Source: Stutzerimonas stutzeri
Lineage (GTDB): Bacteria > Pseudomonadota > Gammaproteobacteria > Pseudomonadales > Pseudomonadaceae
Assembly (NCBI RefSeq): GCF_024448985.1
Contig: NZ_JAMOII010000004.1
Coordinates: forward strand, 225,192 to 289,191
Direction of reading: 5' to 3'
DNA: 64,000 nt
In this document: positions 1-10,984 of the stretch, one piece after another
How the letters are laid out: every line of letters starts with the position of its first letter
How positions within the stretch are numbered: the first letter of the stretch is position 1
Made by a program: the position numbers and the translations under genes
The notes under the pieces: generated by a model
Databases searched by the model: none
Seen by the model: only the letters and a program-made list of their open reading frames with translations
What the model was told of the DNA's origin: nothing

Positions 1-3000
1 CGTGGCATTTCGATGTCCAGGAGCATGATGTCCGGCTTGCGTTCCTGCAGCTGGGTGATCGCATCGACACCATCCTTGGCAGTCATGACGTTCATGCCGT
101 TGCGCTCGAGCAAGCGGCTGGTGACCTTACGCACGGTAACCGAGTCGTCGACGACCATGACCAGGGTAGGCCGATCAACTTCGGGCTCGACCGGCTCTTC
201 ATTGCCCAGCAACCGAAGCGGTTGTTGCTGCGTGAGCAGATGCGCATGCAACACACGGATGGTCGCGAGCAGGTCGAGAATCACCACCACGCGACCATCA
301 CCCAGAATGGTCGCGCCGGAGATACCCGGAACCGTGGCGAATTGCGGGCCAAGACTCTTCACCACGATCTCGCGGGAGCCGGCGAGGCTATCGACCTGCA
401 CCGCCACGCTGTGCTCGTTCGAGCGCACCAGGATCACCGGGAGAGGCAGGCTCTGGCCAACCAGCTTGGGTCGCTGTCCGTTATTCAGCAGCTCGCCGAG
501 ATAGCGCAGCTCGTATGTCTGACCTGCATACTCGAAGCGCGAGGCGCCCGGCTGGTAGTAGGCTTCCAGCTCGTATGGCGACACCCGCACGATGCCTTCG
601 ATCGTATTCAGCGGAATCGCATAAAGGTCTTCGCCGGAATACACCATCAGCGCCCGGTTGACCGATACGGTAAATGGCAGGCGGATCAGAAAGCGCGTGC
701 CACTGCCGAGCGTCGACTCGATGCTCATGGAGCCGCCGAGCTGTTTGACTTCCGAGTGCACCACGTCCATGCCAACACCGCGGCCGGATATCTGCGTTAC
801 CTGTTCGGCAGTGGAGAACCCTGCCTCGAGGATGAACTGCAGGATCTCATGGTCCGACAGATCATTACCGGGCACCATCAGCCCCCGCTCCAACGCCTTG
901 CGTCGCACGGCTTCTAAATTAATACCCGCGCCATCGTCGCTCAGCGCAAGAACGATGTCGCCGCCTTCGCGCGTCAGATCCAGGCGGATGTTGCCCTGTT
1001 CGGGCTTGCCTGCGGCCACACGCTTAGCCGCGGTTTCGATACCGTGATCCACGGCGTTACGCAGCATGTGCTCCAGCGGCGCGACGATCCGCTCGAGAAC
1101 GCTGCGGTCCATCTCGCCCGTTGCGTTACCGACGTGGAACTCGACCTGCTTGCCCAGCTCACCGGCAACCTGCCGGACGATCCGCCGCAAGCGCGGTACC
1201 AGCCGGTCGAAGGGCACCATGCGCGTGCGCATGAGTCCTTCCTGGAGTTCCGTGTTGACCCGTGCCTGCTGCAGCAGCAAGGTTTCGGCGTCGCGATTAC
1301 GCGCGGCGAGGGTTTCTTTCAGGTCCAGCAAGTCGGAAGCCGACTCGAACAAGGCGCGGGAAAGCTGCTGGAGCTGCGAGTGACGGTCCATTTCCAGCGG
1401 ATCGAAATCGTCGTAGCCCGCGCGCTCTGCCTCGGCCTGATAGCGGCTGAGAATCTGTGCCTGGGTTTCGGTATCCAACCGCCGCAGCTGGTCGCGAACT
1501 CGCTCGATGGTGGCTTCCATTTCGCTCAGCGTGAAACCGACGTCACTGACTTGCTGCTCGACCCGACCGCGGAAAATCGATGTTTCGCCGGCCAGGTTGA
1601 CCAGCCCTTCGAGAAGCTCGGCCGGTACTTTGACCAGTTCCTGCGGCGCACGACGTGATGCGGCATCCAGCGCCGCCTGTTCGGCCTTGCGGACGAACGG
1701 CAGTACCTTGGCTGGTGTATTGGTTGTCGGCGCCTGCACGCTGGCGGCGACGATCGGTGTTTCGAGCACGATAACCGGGGACTGCGGCTGATCTTCAACG
1801 CCTTCCGGCATTTGCTCAGTGAAAACGACTTCAGGCTCGCTCGACAACCGCGAACGCATCGATTCGACTTCCTTGAGCAAGCCGTCATAGCCGGCCTGTA
1901 CATCAAGAAACAAGCTGTCCGTCCAGGACTCGCCCTGCAGCTGAGCCTCACCTAGCCTGTGCTCTAGGTCGTGCGCCATATCACCCAGGCGACCTTGAGC
2001 CGCCAGCCGCGCGCCCCCCTTCAGAGTGTGTAGAACGCGCATCATGTCGGCCAAGGGCGCTACGCCATCACGCGTGGCTTCCCAGCGTCCCAGCGCGGAC
2101 TCCATCTCTTCCAGCAGCTCATCGGCTTCTTCGACGAAGATATCCAGAATCTCGGCTTCGGCGGCGTCCTGAGCCGAGGTCAAGGCGACACTGCTGGGCA
2201 TGCTCAATTGCTCTTCCGGGTTCGCCCGGAAGCGCCGGATCGTTTCGATCAGATCCAACCCGCTCGGCAGTTCGCGATAGGCGCGCACCGCATCGAGCAT
2301 CGCCGCCAACCGGTCGTGGCAGCTCTGCAGCAAAGTGAACAGGGACGGACTTGCCCGGTAACTACCGGCGCACAGCCCCTCGTATAAATACTCCAGCTCA
2401 TGCGCCAGATCACCGATCTCACGGATGTCCGCCATTCGCGCACCACCTTTGAGGGTGTGCAAATCTCGTTGTAGCGCTTCGACCTCGTACGTATTGTCGA
2501 CGTCCTCCATCCAGCGCTGTAGCGATGCTCCGGCGCGTTCGATGATGTCGAAGCCTTCCTCCAGGAAGATCTCCGCCAGCTCAGGGTCACGCTCTTCCCA
2601 ACCCTCTGCTGCTGTCTTGGCGGGCTCCGCCATCTCTGTCGGCACCTTCTCCTCGACAGTCTCGAACTGCTCGGGGTCCAGCTCATTGGCCGCGTGTTGC
2701 AACGCGTCCTCGCTTGCAATTTCGGGTTCGAGAGCGAAGGCTTCGTTCGATGGGACTTCGGTTTCAACCTGACCGATATCGATGCCGGCCGTCGCATCGG
2801 TTGGATCCGCCAGCTCACCGGCCGCAAGCCGGAAGTCGTTCTCGGGGAGTTCCGACAGCTGCGCATCATCACCCGCGACTACCGATTCCTCGCGCGTGAA
2901 AGCACCATTTTCGAACGTCGGCGTAACGCCTTGCCGATAGGCTCGAATACTCTCGATTAGCTCCGCAGCGGTGTCCATCGGCTTGCGTGCTTGCAGTTGT

Positions 3001-6000
3001 TCCAATTGCACTGCCAGATGATCGTGACTGCGCTGCAGCAGCGCGGCAAGGCCGTCCTCATACACGTAGCGACCATCCGAAAGCCCTTCATAAAGGGTTT
3101 CAAGCTCATGGGCCAAGTCGCCGATCGGTCGGATTTCGGCCATCCGCGCGCCACCCTTGAGGGTGTGCAGATCTCGCAATAGAGCAGATAGTGCCAATTG
3201 GTTAGTGGGGGTACCCAGCCAGCGCTCCAGCGCACCACCGGCACTTTCGAGCAGGTCGACCGCCTCATCGAGGAAGATGTCGACCATTTCCTCGTTCAGG
3301 TCGTCCTGAACCAAGGATGTGTCGAGAGGCCAGGCTTCGGCTTCGGCTTCGGAAATATCCTCGGCAGCGTCCTCGATAGCGGAGGCCGAAACAGCGGCTT
3401 CCGTCTGCAGGTCCTCAGCAGGGATTTCGTATGTTTGTGGGTCGATCGCCTCGGCGAGCAATTCTTCGAGACGGGCGACCAGTTCAGGCTGACCGGTAAC
3501 CTGGAGACCGGCGGCAACCTGATCCATCATGCCAACCAGCGCCTCGTGGGCCTGCTCGACGTCATCGAAGAAGCGCCCGCTGATCGCGAGACGACCATCT
3601 TGCACAACGGCATACAGATTCAGCAGCACCTGGCATAACGCATCGATCTGCGGCAAGTCGGCCATTTGCGCACCACGGCCGAGCGTCGTCAGCTCTTCGA
3701 GCAGCGCAGTCAACTCTTGGCGCTCGGCAGGATGCTCGCGCCAGCGATGCAACAGGTCTTCGGCATCCAGCAGGATGTTCATGCCTTCCGAGAGAAAGAG
3801 CGAGATCATGCCCGGATCCCGCGGCTCGCCCTGATCGGTGTCACCACGCTCGCTGGCAGCGTCCAGCCGAGCCTGATGCTGCGCATGGACCCGGATGATG
3901 AATTCACTGGCCCCATCGATGGGCGCCAGCGGGTCGCGCTCGAGGTTCTCCAGTCCATGACGCAACAGCTGCTCCGCAGCGTGCAGCAATTCCGCCTCGG
4001 CCAGATCCATTGGAATCAGGTTGGCCTTGAATTCCTTGACCATTTTTTCCAGTGGAGTGGCGATCTCCGCCACCGGCAGGATCCCAGCCATGTGCGCGCT
4101 ACCCTTGAGGGTATGCAACGCTCGCTGCAAGGCGTCGGTGACCGGCTGAGGCAGGCGTTGCGCACAGTCGGCGAGGAAGTCGACCAGCGTACCGAGATGG
4201 GCTTCAGCCTCGTTACGAAAGATCTCCAGCAACTGCGGATCGAGCATTTCTTTAGCTGCAGATTCCGGAGCCGGTGACTCATCGAGCGCTACGCCACCCT
4301 GCGGACCAGGGTCGATCGGCTGCCCCTTAGCGAGCGCGTGGGCGTCGGCCGCTAACCGATCGACATCGTCACGCTGACGCTGTGCCTTCGCTGCAAATTC
4401 TTCGACCAGCGCCGGCATCAGCGCGACCACGTCGGCCACAAGTTTCTTCACGGGCTCACTGGCGTCGATGCTTCGGTCGAGAACGCGATTGAGCAGATTT
4501 TCCACCGACCAGGCGAGCTCGCCGATGATCAGTGCACGCACCATGCGTCCACTGCCTTTGAGAGTATGGAAGGCTCGCCGCACTTCACCGAGCGCGTCCT
4601 TGTCGGCGGTATCGGCGCACCAGCGTGGCAGGCACTCGCCGATGGTTTCGAGCACTTCGGCCGCCTCCTCGATGAAGACTTCGAGCAGGTCTTCATCGAC
4701 CGGCTCTTCACCCTCAGGCGGTGGCAGCAAGCTTGGCGGAACGTTCTGTGCCGGAGGATTGATCGAGACGACCGGCGCAGCCATGACGTCTTCCATGCTC
4801 AGCGCCGGTTCGACAGTCGTCGGCTGCTCCATCAGCTCAGGCAGGATCACCTCTGGGATGTCGAGCTCTGCCATTTCGGCTTCGCTCCACTCCACCCCAT
4901 AGCCGAGCGAGTCTTCGGTCTGCTCGTCGACCGGAATGTTATCGGCAATGTTTTCCGACGCGGACTCCAGCTCGTAGGGCTCGCCCGTCAGGTCGGCGAA
5001 TTCAGGCTCGGCTAGAGCCTCGGCAGAGGCTGCTCCTTCTTCGCCACTCCAATCGACGGCCGGCCAGGTAACGTCTGACAATTGCCCATCAGTCGATGCC
5101 TGTATCAGGGCATCGCCCTGACCCGACGGTTCATCTGCCAGCACATCCACCGCAGGTTCGGGCATCAGTATTTCGATATCATCCAGAGGATCGGACAAAT
5201 CGAGGTCCGCTTCACGACAGGATTCGTCGCCGGCATCCGGTATTGATTGCTCTCGCAGCGGATAGCCCAGCGTCTGCAGGCTCTCTTCGGCCACGTCGAG
5301 AATGAGATCACCTTGCGAGCCGCGATCCTCGCTAAGGCGCTCAAGGTAATATTCAACGCTGGTTATGGCATCGGCAAGCGTATCCAGACTCTGCCAATCG
5401 GGGATCGCCTGTGGCTCGAGCAATTGCTCCTGAATATAACTATTGCAGGCATCAAGCAAAGCAGCGGCCCGTGCAAGCGGGACCATTGCAAGCCCGCCTC
5501 GTGACTGGGTCAGCAGCTCCGGCACGCGAGCCAGGTGCTGATGATTCCACTGAGACGCGATGAACTCGATGATCGCATCCTTGGCCTGCTCGAGGCCCGT
5601 GCGCGCTTCGCGGATGACCAGTTGGTGGATCTGCGCGACATCCGTTGTCGGCAGATGACTCTCTTCTCGCCGTTCCTCGGGCGTGCCACCGACCATGCCA
5701 GACAGTGTCGCCTCGACGTACAGCAGCGCCCCCGCGACATCCATCAGCGCCGCATCGTCAGGCTGCCGCTGCCCTTGCATCAAGCTTTCGATCACCCCGA
5801 TCTGATCGAGAATGATCCGGCGTGGCTGACCGAACCCCAACACCGCAAGCGTGTCCGCAATCTGCTTGAGCGGCGACTGCAGCGCGCCAAGCTCGGTCAC
5901 GCCCATGCGATCGCTGCGCACGAACAGATCCAGGCTGTCTTTTACCCGCACCAGTTCTTCGCACAGCGCCGCTACAACCGAACGCATGGCGCCGCGATCC

Positions 6001-6935
6001 GGCCCTGACAGCTGTGCACGCTCTTCATCGACGACGGTGCTGTCGGGCAGTGCATCGTCCAGGCTGTACTCGGCTTTCAAGGCATGGATGCGCGGGGACT
6101 GGGTTGGCGCCTTGGCTATATAGAAAAGTAGATTTTTGGTCAGCTCGTCAGGTGCAGCCTGGTTGATACCATCGGCGCCTTGCGCGACAAGCCGCTTGAG
6201 TTCCTTGTCGACTTGGCGCAGCAGGTTCCGGACCGTGGTGCCGTTGGCGACCGCGCCACTGGCCATCCCCTCGACCACACCCGATGCGACCCGCCACAAC
6301 GCGCCTAGCGGTGCATCCTTGCAGAGCATTTCCAGGCGCGCGAACACCCGCGCCATATATCCCAGATTGGTAGGCAGGTCTTGGTTACGGATAACGCCGA
6401 CCAATGCAACTTGCAGCATCTGCCGCAGCTTACGAAGCAGTCCTGGTAGATCAGCGGTTTGCCGCTGGGCCAGAAACTCATCTGCGAGCGCCGGTGCTCG
6501 GACAGTCATATTCGGCGAGAACAGACTGGTCTCCGACAACAACTTCTCGCCGCGTGCGGCACGCAGGTCGTTGAGCAACGGAAGCACGACCATCGGCAAG
6601 TCACGACGGGCGCTCTGAATACGGTCGAGGTACACCGGCATCTGCAGAATGGCCTGCATCAGCACTTCTAGCGCTTCGGTCTGGCTGGCGACACGCTCAT
6701 CCAGCAAGGCACTTGCAAGCTGCTCCATCTCTTCGGCAAGCAGCGCAGCACCGTAGAACTCGACCATTTGCAAGGTGCCGTGCACCTGATGCACATAGGT
6801 CAGGCAGAAGCGCATCCGTGTCGAGTCCTGTGGGTTTTCGACGAACGCTTCCAAGGCCTGCCGCGCCTGTTTCAGCGTTTCGGCAATTTCGCCCTTCACC
6901 CACTCCAGGGCGACATAATCGTGCCGATCACCCAT
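1..6935 (-). CDS. chpA: ChpA, hybrid chemosensory histidine kinase of the type IV pilus system (C-terminus off the window)
   Basis: CheA-like kinase that takes signals from PilJ/PilI and phosphorylates PilG and PilH to control pilus extension, retraction and twitching. About 2,311 residues are visible; the frame is still open at base 1, inside the receiver domain (LLDIEMPR). In order: a FimL-like N-terminal region; phosphotransfer modules with HTLKG motifs near residues 792, 943, 1259, 1495 and 1637; one module near 1088 with Thr in place of His (LTTLGRG); dimerisation and ATPase regions (N box NAVDHGIE about 1962, GRGVGMDV about 2053); a CheW-like domain; and a receiver from about 2260. An ATG at 6950 overlaps the pilK stop, but the one at 6935 has GGAG 5 nt upstream and gives the usual MGDRHDYVALEW start. 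It is the last gene seen of pilGHIJK-chpA; chpB and chpC would lie beyond the edge. Confidence 0.97.
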   Translation of the reverse strand, partial: MGDRHDYVALEWVKGEIAETLKQARQALEAFVENPQDSTRMRFCLTYVHQVHGTLQMVEFYGAALLAEEMEQLASALLDERVASQTEALEVLMQAILQMPVYLDRIQSARRDLPMVVLPLLNDLRAARGEKLLSETSLFSPNMTVRAPALADEFLAQRQTADLPGLLRKLRQMLQVALVGVIRNQDLPTNLGYMARVFARLEMLCKDAPLGALWRVASGVVEGMASGAVANGTTVRNLLRQVDKELKRLVAQGADGINQAAPDELTKNLLFYIAKAPTQSPRIHALKAEYSLDDALPDSTVVDEERAQLSGPDRGAMRSVVAALCEELVRVKDSLDLFVRSDRMGVTELGALQSPLKQIADTLAVLGFGQPRRIILDQIGVIESLMQGQRQPDDAALMDVAGALLYVEATLSGMVGGTPEERREESHLPTTDVAQIHQLVIREARTGLEQAKDAIIEFIASQWNHQHLARVPELLTQSRGGLAMVPLARAAALLDACNSYIQEQLLEPQAIPDWQSLDTLADAITSVEYYLERLSEDRGSQGDLILDVAEESLQTLGYPLREQSIPDAGDESCREADLDLSDPLDDIEILMPEPAVDVLADEPSGQGDALIQASTDGQLSDVTWPAVDWSGEEGAASAEALAEPEFADLTGEPYELESASENIADNIPVDEQTEDSLGYGVEWSEAEMAELDIPEVILPELMEQPTTVEPALSMEDVMAAPVVSINPPAQNVPPSLLPPPEGEEPVDEDLLEVFIEEAAEVLETIGECLPRWCADTADKDALGEVRRAFHTLKGSGRMVRALIIGELAWSVENLLNRVLDRSIDASEPVKKLVADVVALMPALVEEFAAKAQRQRDDVDRLAADAHALAKGQPIDPGPQGGVALDESPAPESAAKEMLDPQLLEIFRNEAEAHLGTLVDFLADCAQRLPQPVTDALQRALHTLKGSAHMAGILPVAEIATPLEKMVKEFKANLIPMDLAEAELLHAAEQLLRHGLENLERDPLAPIDGASEFIIRVHAQHQARLDAASERGDTDQGEPRDPGMISLFLSEGMNILLDAEDLLHRWREHPAERQELTALLEELTTLGRGAQMADLPQIDALCQVLLNLYAVVQDGRLAISGRFFDDVEQAHEALVGMMDQVAAGLQVTGQPELVARLEELLAEAIDPQTYEIPAEDLQTEAAVSASAIEDAAEDISEAEAEAWPLDTSLVQDDLNEEMVDIFLDEAVDLLESAGGALERWLGTPTNQLALSALLRDLHTLKGGARMAEIRPIGDLAHELETLYEGLSDGRYVYEDGLAALLQRSHDHLAVQLEQLQARKPMDTAAELIESIRAYRQGVTPTFENGAFTREESVVAGDDAQLSELPENDFRLAAGELADPTDATAGIDIGQVETEVPSNEAFALEPEIASEDALQHAANELDPEQFETVEEKVPTEMAEPAKTAAEGWEERDPELAEIFLEEGFDIIERAGASLQRWMEDVDNTYEVEALQRDLHTLKGGARMADIREIGDLAHELEYLYEGLCAGSYRASPSLFTLLQSCHDRLAAMLDAVRAYRELPSGLDLIETIRRFRANPEEQLSMPSSVALTSAQDAAEAEILDIFVEEADELLEEMESALGRWEATRDGVAPLADMMRVLHTLKGGARLAAQGRLGDMAHDLEHRLGEAQLQGESWTDSLFLDVQAGYDGLLKEVESMRSRLSSEPEVVFTEQMPEGVEDQPQSPVIVLETPIVAASVQAPTTNTPAKVLPFVRKAEQAALDAASRRAPQELVKVPAELLEGLVNLAGETSIFRGRVEQQVSDVGFTLSEMEATIERVRDQLRRLDTETQAQILSRYQAEAERAGYDDFDPLEMDRHSQLQQLSRALFESASDLLDLKETLAARNRDAETLLLQQARVNTELQEGLMRTRMVPFDRLVPRLRRIVRQVAGELGKQVEFHVGNATGEMDRSVLERIVAPLEHMLRNAVDHGIETAAKRVAAGKPEQGNIRLDLTREGGDIVLALSDDGAGINLEAVRRKALERGLMVPGNDLSDHEILQFILEAGFSTAEQVTQISGRGVGMDVVHSEVKQLGGSMSIESTLGSGTRFLIRLPFTVSVNRALMVYSGEDLYAIPLNTIEGIVRVSPYELEAYYQPGASRFEYAGQTYELRYLGELLNNGQRPKLVGQSLPLPVILVRSNEHSVAVQVDSLAGSREIVVKSLGPQFATVPGISGATILGDGRVVVILDLLATIRVLHAHLLTQQQPLRLLGNEEPVEPEVDRPTLVMVVDDSVTVRKVTSRLLERNGMNVMTAKDGVDAITQLQERKPDIMLLDIEMP

Positions 6936-6946
6936 AGCGACTCCGC

Positions 6947-7813
6947 TCATAAACATTTCCGGGTAAAAGCCAAAACCTGACTATCAGCCACCGGCACCAG
7001 CTCCGGGTGCTGCCAGCCGACTACCTCTCCCGCACCAATGACCAGCAACCCTCCCGGCGCCAGGCGTTCAGCCAGACGATTGAGGATTTCGCGGCGGCGC
7101 CAGCGACGGAAGTAAATCAACAGGTTCTGACAAAAGATGACGTCCATATTGGACATGGGCGCGCCGGCCAGCTCCAGCACGTTAAGCCTGGCGAAGCACA
7201 CACGTGCCGCCAAGCTGGGTAACACTTGAAAACGATCATCCGGCAGCAACTGGAAATAGCGTTCTCGCAGGTCCGAAGCCAGGTGTTCAAGTCGACGATG
7301 ACTGTAGAAGCCATCCCGCGACCGTGCCAAGGCGCTGAGACTGATATCGGTGCCGATCACGCCGTATTGCGCCTCGTCGCCGCTGCGTGTCAGCGCCTCG
7401 GCAGCACAGATCGCCAACGAGTAAGTTTCCTCACCGCTCGCACAACCGACGCTCCATAACGACCAGGGCTGCGCATCGTTGCGCACGTCGCAGCGTTGCT
7501 GCATGTAGCGCGAAAGCAGCGCAAACGAAGGCGGGTGGCGAAAGAAGCGGGTTTCCTGCACCGTCAGGCGGTCCATCAGGGACGACCACTCCACCGCGCC
7601 CCGTGGCCCATCGGTAACCTGACGATAGTAGCTGGCGTAATCAGCCACACCGACTTCGCGCATACGGCTGCTCAGGTTCGCTTGCAGGAAAGCTCGTCGT
7701 TGCTCCGTGACCACCATGCCGGAGCGTTCTTCGAGCAACGCCTGCCAATCATGGAACTCCGCTGACGACATATCGGCCAAGGGTCTCAGTGACCAGTCAA
7801 CGCTTGGCTGCAT
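6947..7813 (-). CDS. pilK: PilK, CheR-type chemoreceptor methyltransferase
   Basis: SAM-dependent methyltransferase of the CheR family, expected to methylate glutamates on the receptor PilJ in the cytoplasm. It has the CheR N-terminal helical region and the SAM-binding signature VGCASGEETYS, followed by the DVIFCQNLLIYF stretch typical of CheR. The chosen ATG at 7813 (MQPSVDWSL) has GAGGGG a few bases upstream. An in-frame ATG at 7831 would add six residues but has no good ribosome site. The stop overlaps an in-frame ATG of chpA (ATGA), so translation of the two may be coupled. It lies between pilJ and chpA, as in P. aeruginosa. Confidence 0.93.
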   Translation of the reverse strand: MQPSVDWSLRPLADMSSAEFHDWQALLEERSGMVVTEQRRAFLQANLSSRMREVGVADYASYYRQVTDGPRGAVEWSSLMDRLTVQETRFFRHPPSFALLSRYMQQRCDVRNDAQPWSLWSVGCASGEETYSLAICAAEALTRSGDEAQYGVIGTDISLSALARSRDGFYSHRRLEHLASDLRERYFQLLPDDRFQVLPSLAARVCFARLNVLELAGAPMSNMDVIFCQNLLIYFRRWRRREILNRLAERLAPGGLLVIGAGEVVGWQHPELVPVADSQVLAFTRKCL

Positions 7814-7872
7814 GCCCTGCCCCTCACTCATGAACGTTCACGGCTGCCGTCATCCGGCTGCCGTGTTCTCAA

Positions 7873-9921
7873 TCAGGCCTGTTCCTGCGTTTCCGGCAAG
7901 GTAAAGCCGGAAACCGAATGCCGCATTTCGTTGGCCATCTTCGCGAGATTACCAATGCTCTTCGCGGTCGCGGTGGTGCCCGACGAGGTTTGCGAGGTGA
8001 TTTCCTGGATGACGTTCATGGTGTTGGAAATATGACCGGCCGAAGACGCCTGCTGGCGAGCGGCATTGGAAATATTCTGGATGAGTGCCGCGAGGCTCCT
8101 CGATACCTTCTCGATCTCCTCGAGCGCGACACCCGCGTCCTGTGCCAGACGAGCGCCTCGTACCACTTCGGAGGTGGTCTGCTCCATGGAGATAACGGCT
8201 TCGTTGGTGTCGGTCTGAATGGTCTTGACCAGCGCTTCGATCTGCTTGGTTGCAGCGGAAGAACGCTCAGCAAGACGCTGTACTTCGTCCGCAACCACCG
8301 CGAAGCCTCGGCCCGCGTCGCCGGCCATGGATGCCTGGATGGCTGCGTTCAGTGCGAGGATGTTGGTCTGGTCGGCAATGTCGTTAATCAGACTTACGAT
8401 GTCACCGATCTCCTGGGAGGACTCACCGAGACGCTTGATCCGCTTGGAGGTGTCCTGAATCTGTTCACGGATGTTATCCATGCCGGTAATGGTGTTGTGA
8501 ACGACCTCGTTACCCTTGTTGGCAATGGCTACCGAGCGTTCCGCTACCGCGGACGACTCGGCGGCGTTAGCAGATACCTGGTCAATCGAGACAGCCATTT
8601 CGTTGATGGCCGCCGAGGCCCCGGCGATCTCCTGAGCCTGGTGCTCGGACGCCTCGGCTAGATGCATCGCGGTCGCCTGCGTCTCCTGCGCCGCACCCGA
8701 TACCTGAACGGCAGTCTGGTTAATTGTCTCGACCAGATCACGCAGCTGGTCGATGGAGTAGTTGATCGAGTCGGCGATGGCGCCGGTAAAGTCTTCGGTA
8801 ACCGTAGCGGCCACTGTAAGGTCACCGTCAGCCAAGTCGCCGATTTCATCGAGCAGACGCAGAATCGCCGTCTGGTTACGCTCGTTCTTTTCCGCTGTCT
8901 CAGTCAGACGACGACGCGTTTCCTGCACCATGACCAGACCGATCAGCAGAATCGACGCAAGGGCCAGCGCACCGAGAACATAACCAGCGAGGGTATTGAC
9001 GTAACGGGCGTCGGCACGCGCCTGTAGGCCCTGGGTCAGCACGGAAGTCTTTTCAAGCAGCGTTTGCGATACCTCGAAAATGCTGTTCGACGATTCGCGC
9101 ACCTGGAACAGTTCAGGTGAGGTTTCGAGGATCTCGTCCACCGAGCCGGAAACGAACTGGAACAGTTCGGAAATCGCGGCCAGACGATCCAGCGCTTCGA
9201 CATCGTTAACGCGGGTGATGCCCATGGCTTCATTGCCTTCGAGCATCGCCGTGAGTACACGACCGAACAGGCTGGCATCACGGCCGAACATGTCGGCGGC
9301 CTGAACCGAGTCCTGGTCACCAGACAGCACCTTGTTCACCGAACCCAGAATACGTTCCGCAAGCAGCGACTGGCGCTGAGCAACCGAAACCTGAGCCGCC
9401 GGCGCACCACTCTCGAGAAGGATATCGACGACCTCTTCGTACTCAACCTGCAGCTGCGGGATGGTTTCGGCGAGGGTCGCGGCGACCTGATGCAGCGACA
9501 GTACGGTTTGTTCGCTGGCGAGGATCGCGTCGGTGTTCTGCCGCAACGTATCCCAGTCCTGCTGTACCGTGGCCACTTCTGCCTGGAGCGACTGCGGAAC
9601 GGCGGGTAGGCCGATACGGTCGTCACCTTCGGACAGATAACCCCAGCGCTGGCTGAAGTCGTTTCGTGCGTCTTTCAGCGAGGCGAACGCGTCCGGCGTA
9701 CCGGCGGCCGCTTCCACCGCGTTCTTCGCGATGCGCTGGGACAGAACTCGCAGCTCACCTGCGTGTCCTATGTATTCGTTGTCATAGTCGGCCTGGGTAT
9801 TGATGTACGCGAAGTTCACGAACAACAGCACCATCGACACGATCAGAAGGATAAACAGCCCGGCGATCAACGTATTGCTACGCACCCCTGCCAGCAATGC
9901 TTTTGCGTTCATTTTTTTCAT
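7873..9921 (-). CDS. pilJ: PilJ, methyl-accepting chemoreceptor for type IV pili
   Basis: Inner-membrane chemoreceptor that senses pilus or surface signals and drives ChpA. The 682 residues equal the P. aeruginosa length as I recall it. There is a first membrane helix at about residues 17-39, a long periplasmic region, a second helix at about 311-333, a HAMP-like linker ([16 protein letters not shown]), and a signalling domain with the highly conserved hairpin tip containing [20 protein letters not shown]. There is no C-terminal pentapeptide for CheR/CheB docking. The start [12 protein letters not shown] is preceded by GGAAAAA; a second ATG three codons in is possible. The pilI stop lies 79 bp upstream. 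Confidence 0.97.
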   Translation of the reverse strand: MKKMNAKALLAGVRSNTLIAGLFILLIVSMVLLFVNFAYINTQADYDNEYIGHAGELRVLSQRIAKNAVEAAAGTPDAFASLKDARNDFSQRWGYLSEGDDRIGLPAVPQSLQAEVATVQQDWDTLRQNTDAILASEQTVLSLHQVAATLAETIPQLQVEYEEVVDILLESGAPAAQVSVAQRQSLLAERILGSVNKVLSGDQDSVQAADMFGRDASLFGRVLTAMLEGNEAMGITRVNDVEALDRLAAISELFQFVSGSVDEILETSPELFQVRESSNSIFEVSQTLLEKTSVLTQGLQARADARYVNTLAGYVLGALALASILLIGLVMVQETRRRLTETAEKNERNQTAILRLLDEIGDLADGDLTVAATVTEDFTGAIADSINYSIDQLRDLVETINQTAVQVSGAAQETQATAMHLAEASEHQAQEIAGASAAINEMAVSIDQVSANAAESSAVAERSVAIANKGNEVVHNTITGMDNIREQIQDTSKRIKRLGESSQEIGDIVSLINDIADQTNILALNAAIQASMAGDAGRGFAVVADEVQRLAERSSAATKQIEALVKTIQTDTNEAVISMEQTTSEVVRGARLAQDAGVALEEIEKVSRSLAALIQNISNAARQQASSAGHISNTMNVIQEITSQTSSGTTATAKSIGNLAKMANEMRHSVSGFTLPETQEQA

Positions 9922-10000
9922 TTTTTCCGGCCCCCGCCTGGACCACCCGTACGTTTCCTTCCAAGAACCAAAAGGCCGGCATCAGCCGACCCCACCTAAA

Positions 10001-10537
10001 TCAATACGCCACGTCCAGAAATGTCTGATGCGCGGCAAGCGCGTGCGGACTGAAGACCAGCCAGGGCTGCTCACGCTGAAAGACACCATGAATGAAGGGC
10101 TGAATCGACGCCTCGACCGGTGGCAACTGCTCGGAGAAGGCATCTACCGGGAAATATTGCATGCCGAACACTTCATCGACCGTAAGTCCCGCAAACACCT
10201 CCCGGTGATCGACCACCAGCACGCGCCGCTGCTTGCGCAGCGCCGACAATTCCAGGCCGAAATAGCCGCACAGATCCATGATCGGCAATAGCCTACCGCG
10301 CACGTTCGCCACGCCTTTGACCCAGGCTTTCACACCGGGTAGCAAGGTATAGCGTGGTTCATGGAGTATTTCGCCGACCTCCCCCATCGGAGCAACGAAC
10401 AGTCGCCCCCCCATCCGAAAACCGATACCAGCCCAAGTCTGAATAGCCTCCTGCTGCGAAGGCAGTCCGGCGGCCATCGTGCGGCAACGAGCATCAATCT
10501 CCAGGAGTCGCTGAAACGGCGTAGGCGTATCCGACAT
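10001..10537 (-). CDS. pilI: PilI, CheW-type adaptor
   Basis: CheW-like scaffold linking the receptor PilJ to the kinase ChpA. It is a single CheW domain of 178 residues with the conserved core GVANVRGRLLPIMDL and the GLTVDEVFGMQ region. The ORF extends ten codons further upstream, but the ATG at 10537 (MSDTPTPFQRLLEI) has AAGGGA about 11 nt upstream and gives the family's usual length and N-terminus. It lies between pilH and pilJ on the same strand. Confidence 0.95.
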   Translation of the reverse strand: MSDTPTPFQRLLEIDARCRTMAAGLPSQQEAIQTWAGIGFRMGGRLFVAPMGEVGEILHEPRYTLLPGVKAWVKGVANVRGRLLPIMDLCGYFGLELSALRKQRRVLVVDHREVFAGLTVDEVFGMQYFPVDAFSEQLPPVEASIQPFIHGVFQREQPWLVFSPHALAAHQTFLDVAY

Positions 10538-10575
10538 TGCTGGCAACATCCCTTGTTCGATTTGCAAGCCGCCGA

Positions 10576-10941
10576 TTAACCGGCGAGTACCGCGTTCAGG
10601 GTCTTCAGCAGTGTCGCTTCATCTACCGGCTTGGTCAGGTAATCCTTGGCGCCTTGACGCTTTCCCCAGACCTTATCGGTTTCCTGATCCTTGGTCGTCA
10701 CAATGATCACCGGAATGTGACTGGTTTCAGCATCTTTGGTCAGTTGGCGAGTAGCCTGAAAGCCATTCAGGCCAGGCATGACGATGTCCATCAGGACCGC
10801 ATCGGGTTTTTCCTGACGCGCGAGTGCTACGCCATCGGCACCGTTTTCGGCTTTCAGAACGACATGACCATGCTTTTCCAGCATGGCCGTCAACTTGTAC
10901 ATCTCGGTCGGCGAGTCATCAACAATCAGAACGCGAGCCAT
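10576..10941 (-). CDS. pilH: PilH, single-domain response regulator
   Basis: CheY-like regulator of 121 residues, thought to act on pilus retraction and as a phosphate sink for the Chp system. The receiver is complete: acidic pair and acceptor site (LIVDDSPTEM and VLMDIVMPGLNG), the switch Thr (IVTTKD) and the Lys in YLTKPVDE. The open frame runs 60 codons further upstream, but the ATG at 10941 has GGAG 5 nt before it (GGAGAAATC) and starts exactly at MARVLIVDD. The pilG stop is about 43 bp upstream, so the two are probably co-transcribed. Confidence 0.96.
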   Translation of the reverse strand: MARVLIVDDSPTEMYKLTAMLEKHGHVVLKAENGADGVALARQEKPDAVLMDIVMPGLNGFQATRQLTKDAETSHIPVIIVTTKDQETDKVWGKRQGAKDYLTKPVDEATLLKTLNAVLAG

Positions 10942-10984
10942 GATTTCTCCACGGAAAGGCTTCAGCGGCACACAGGGCCGAACT

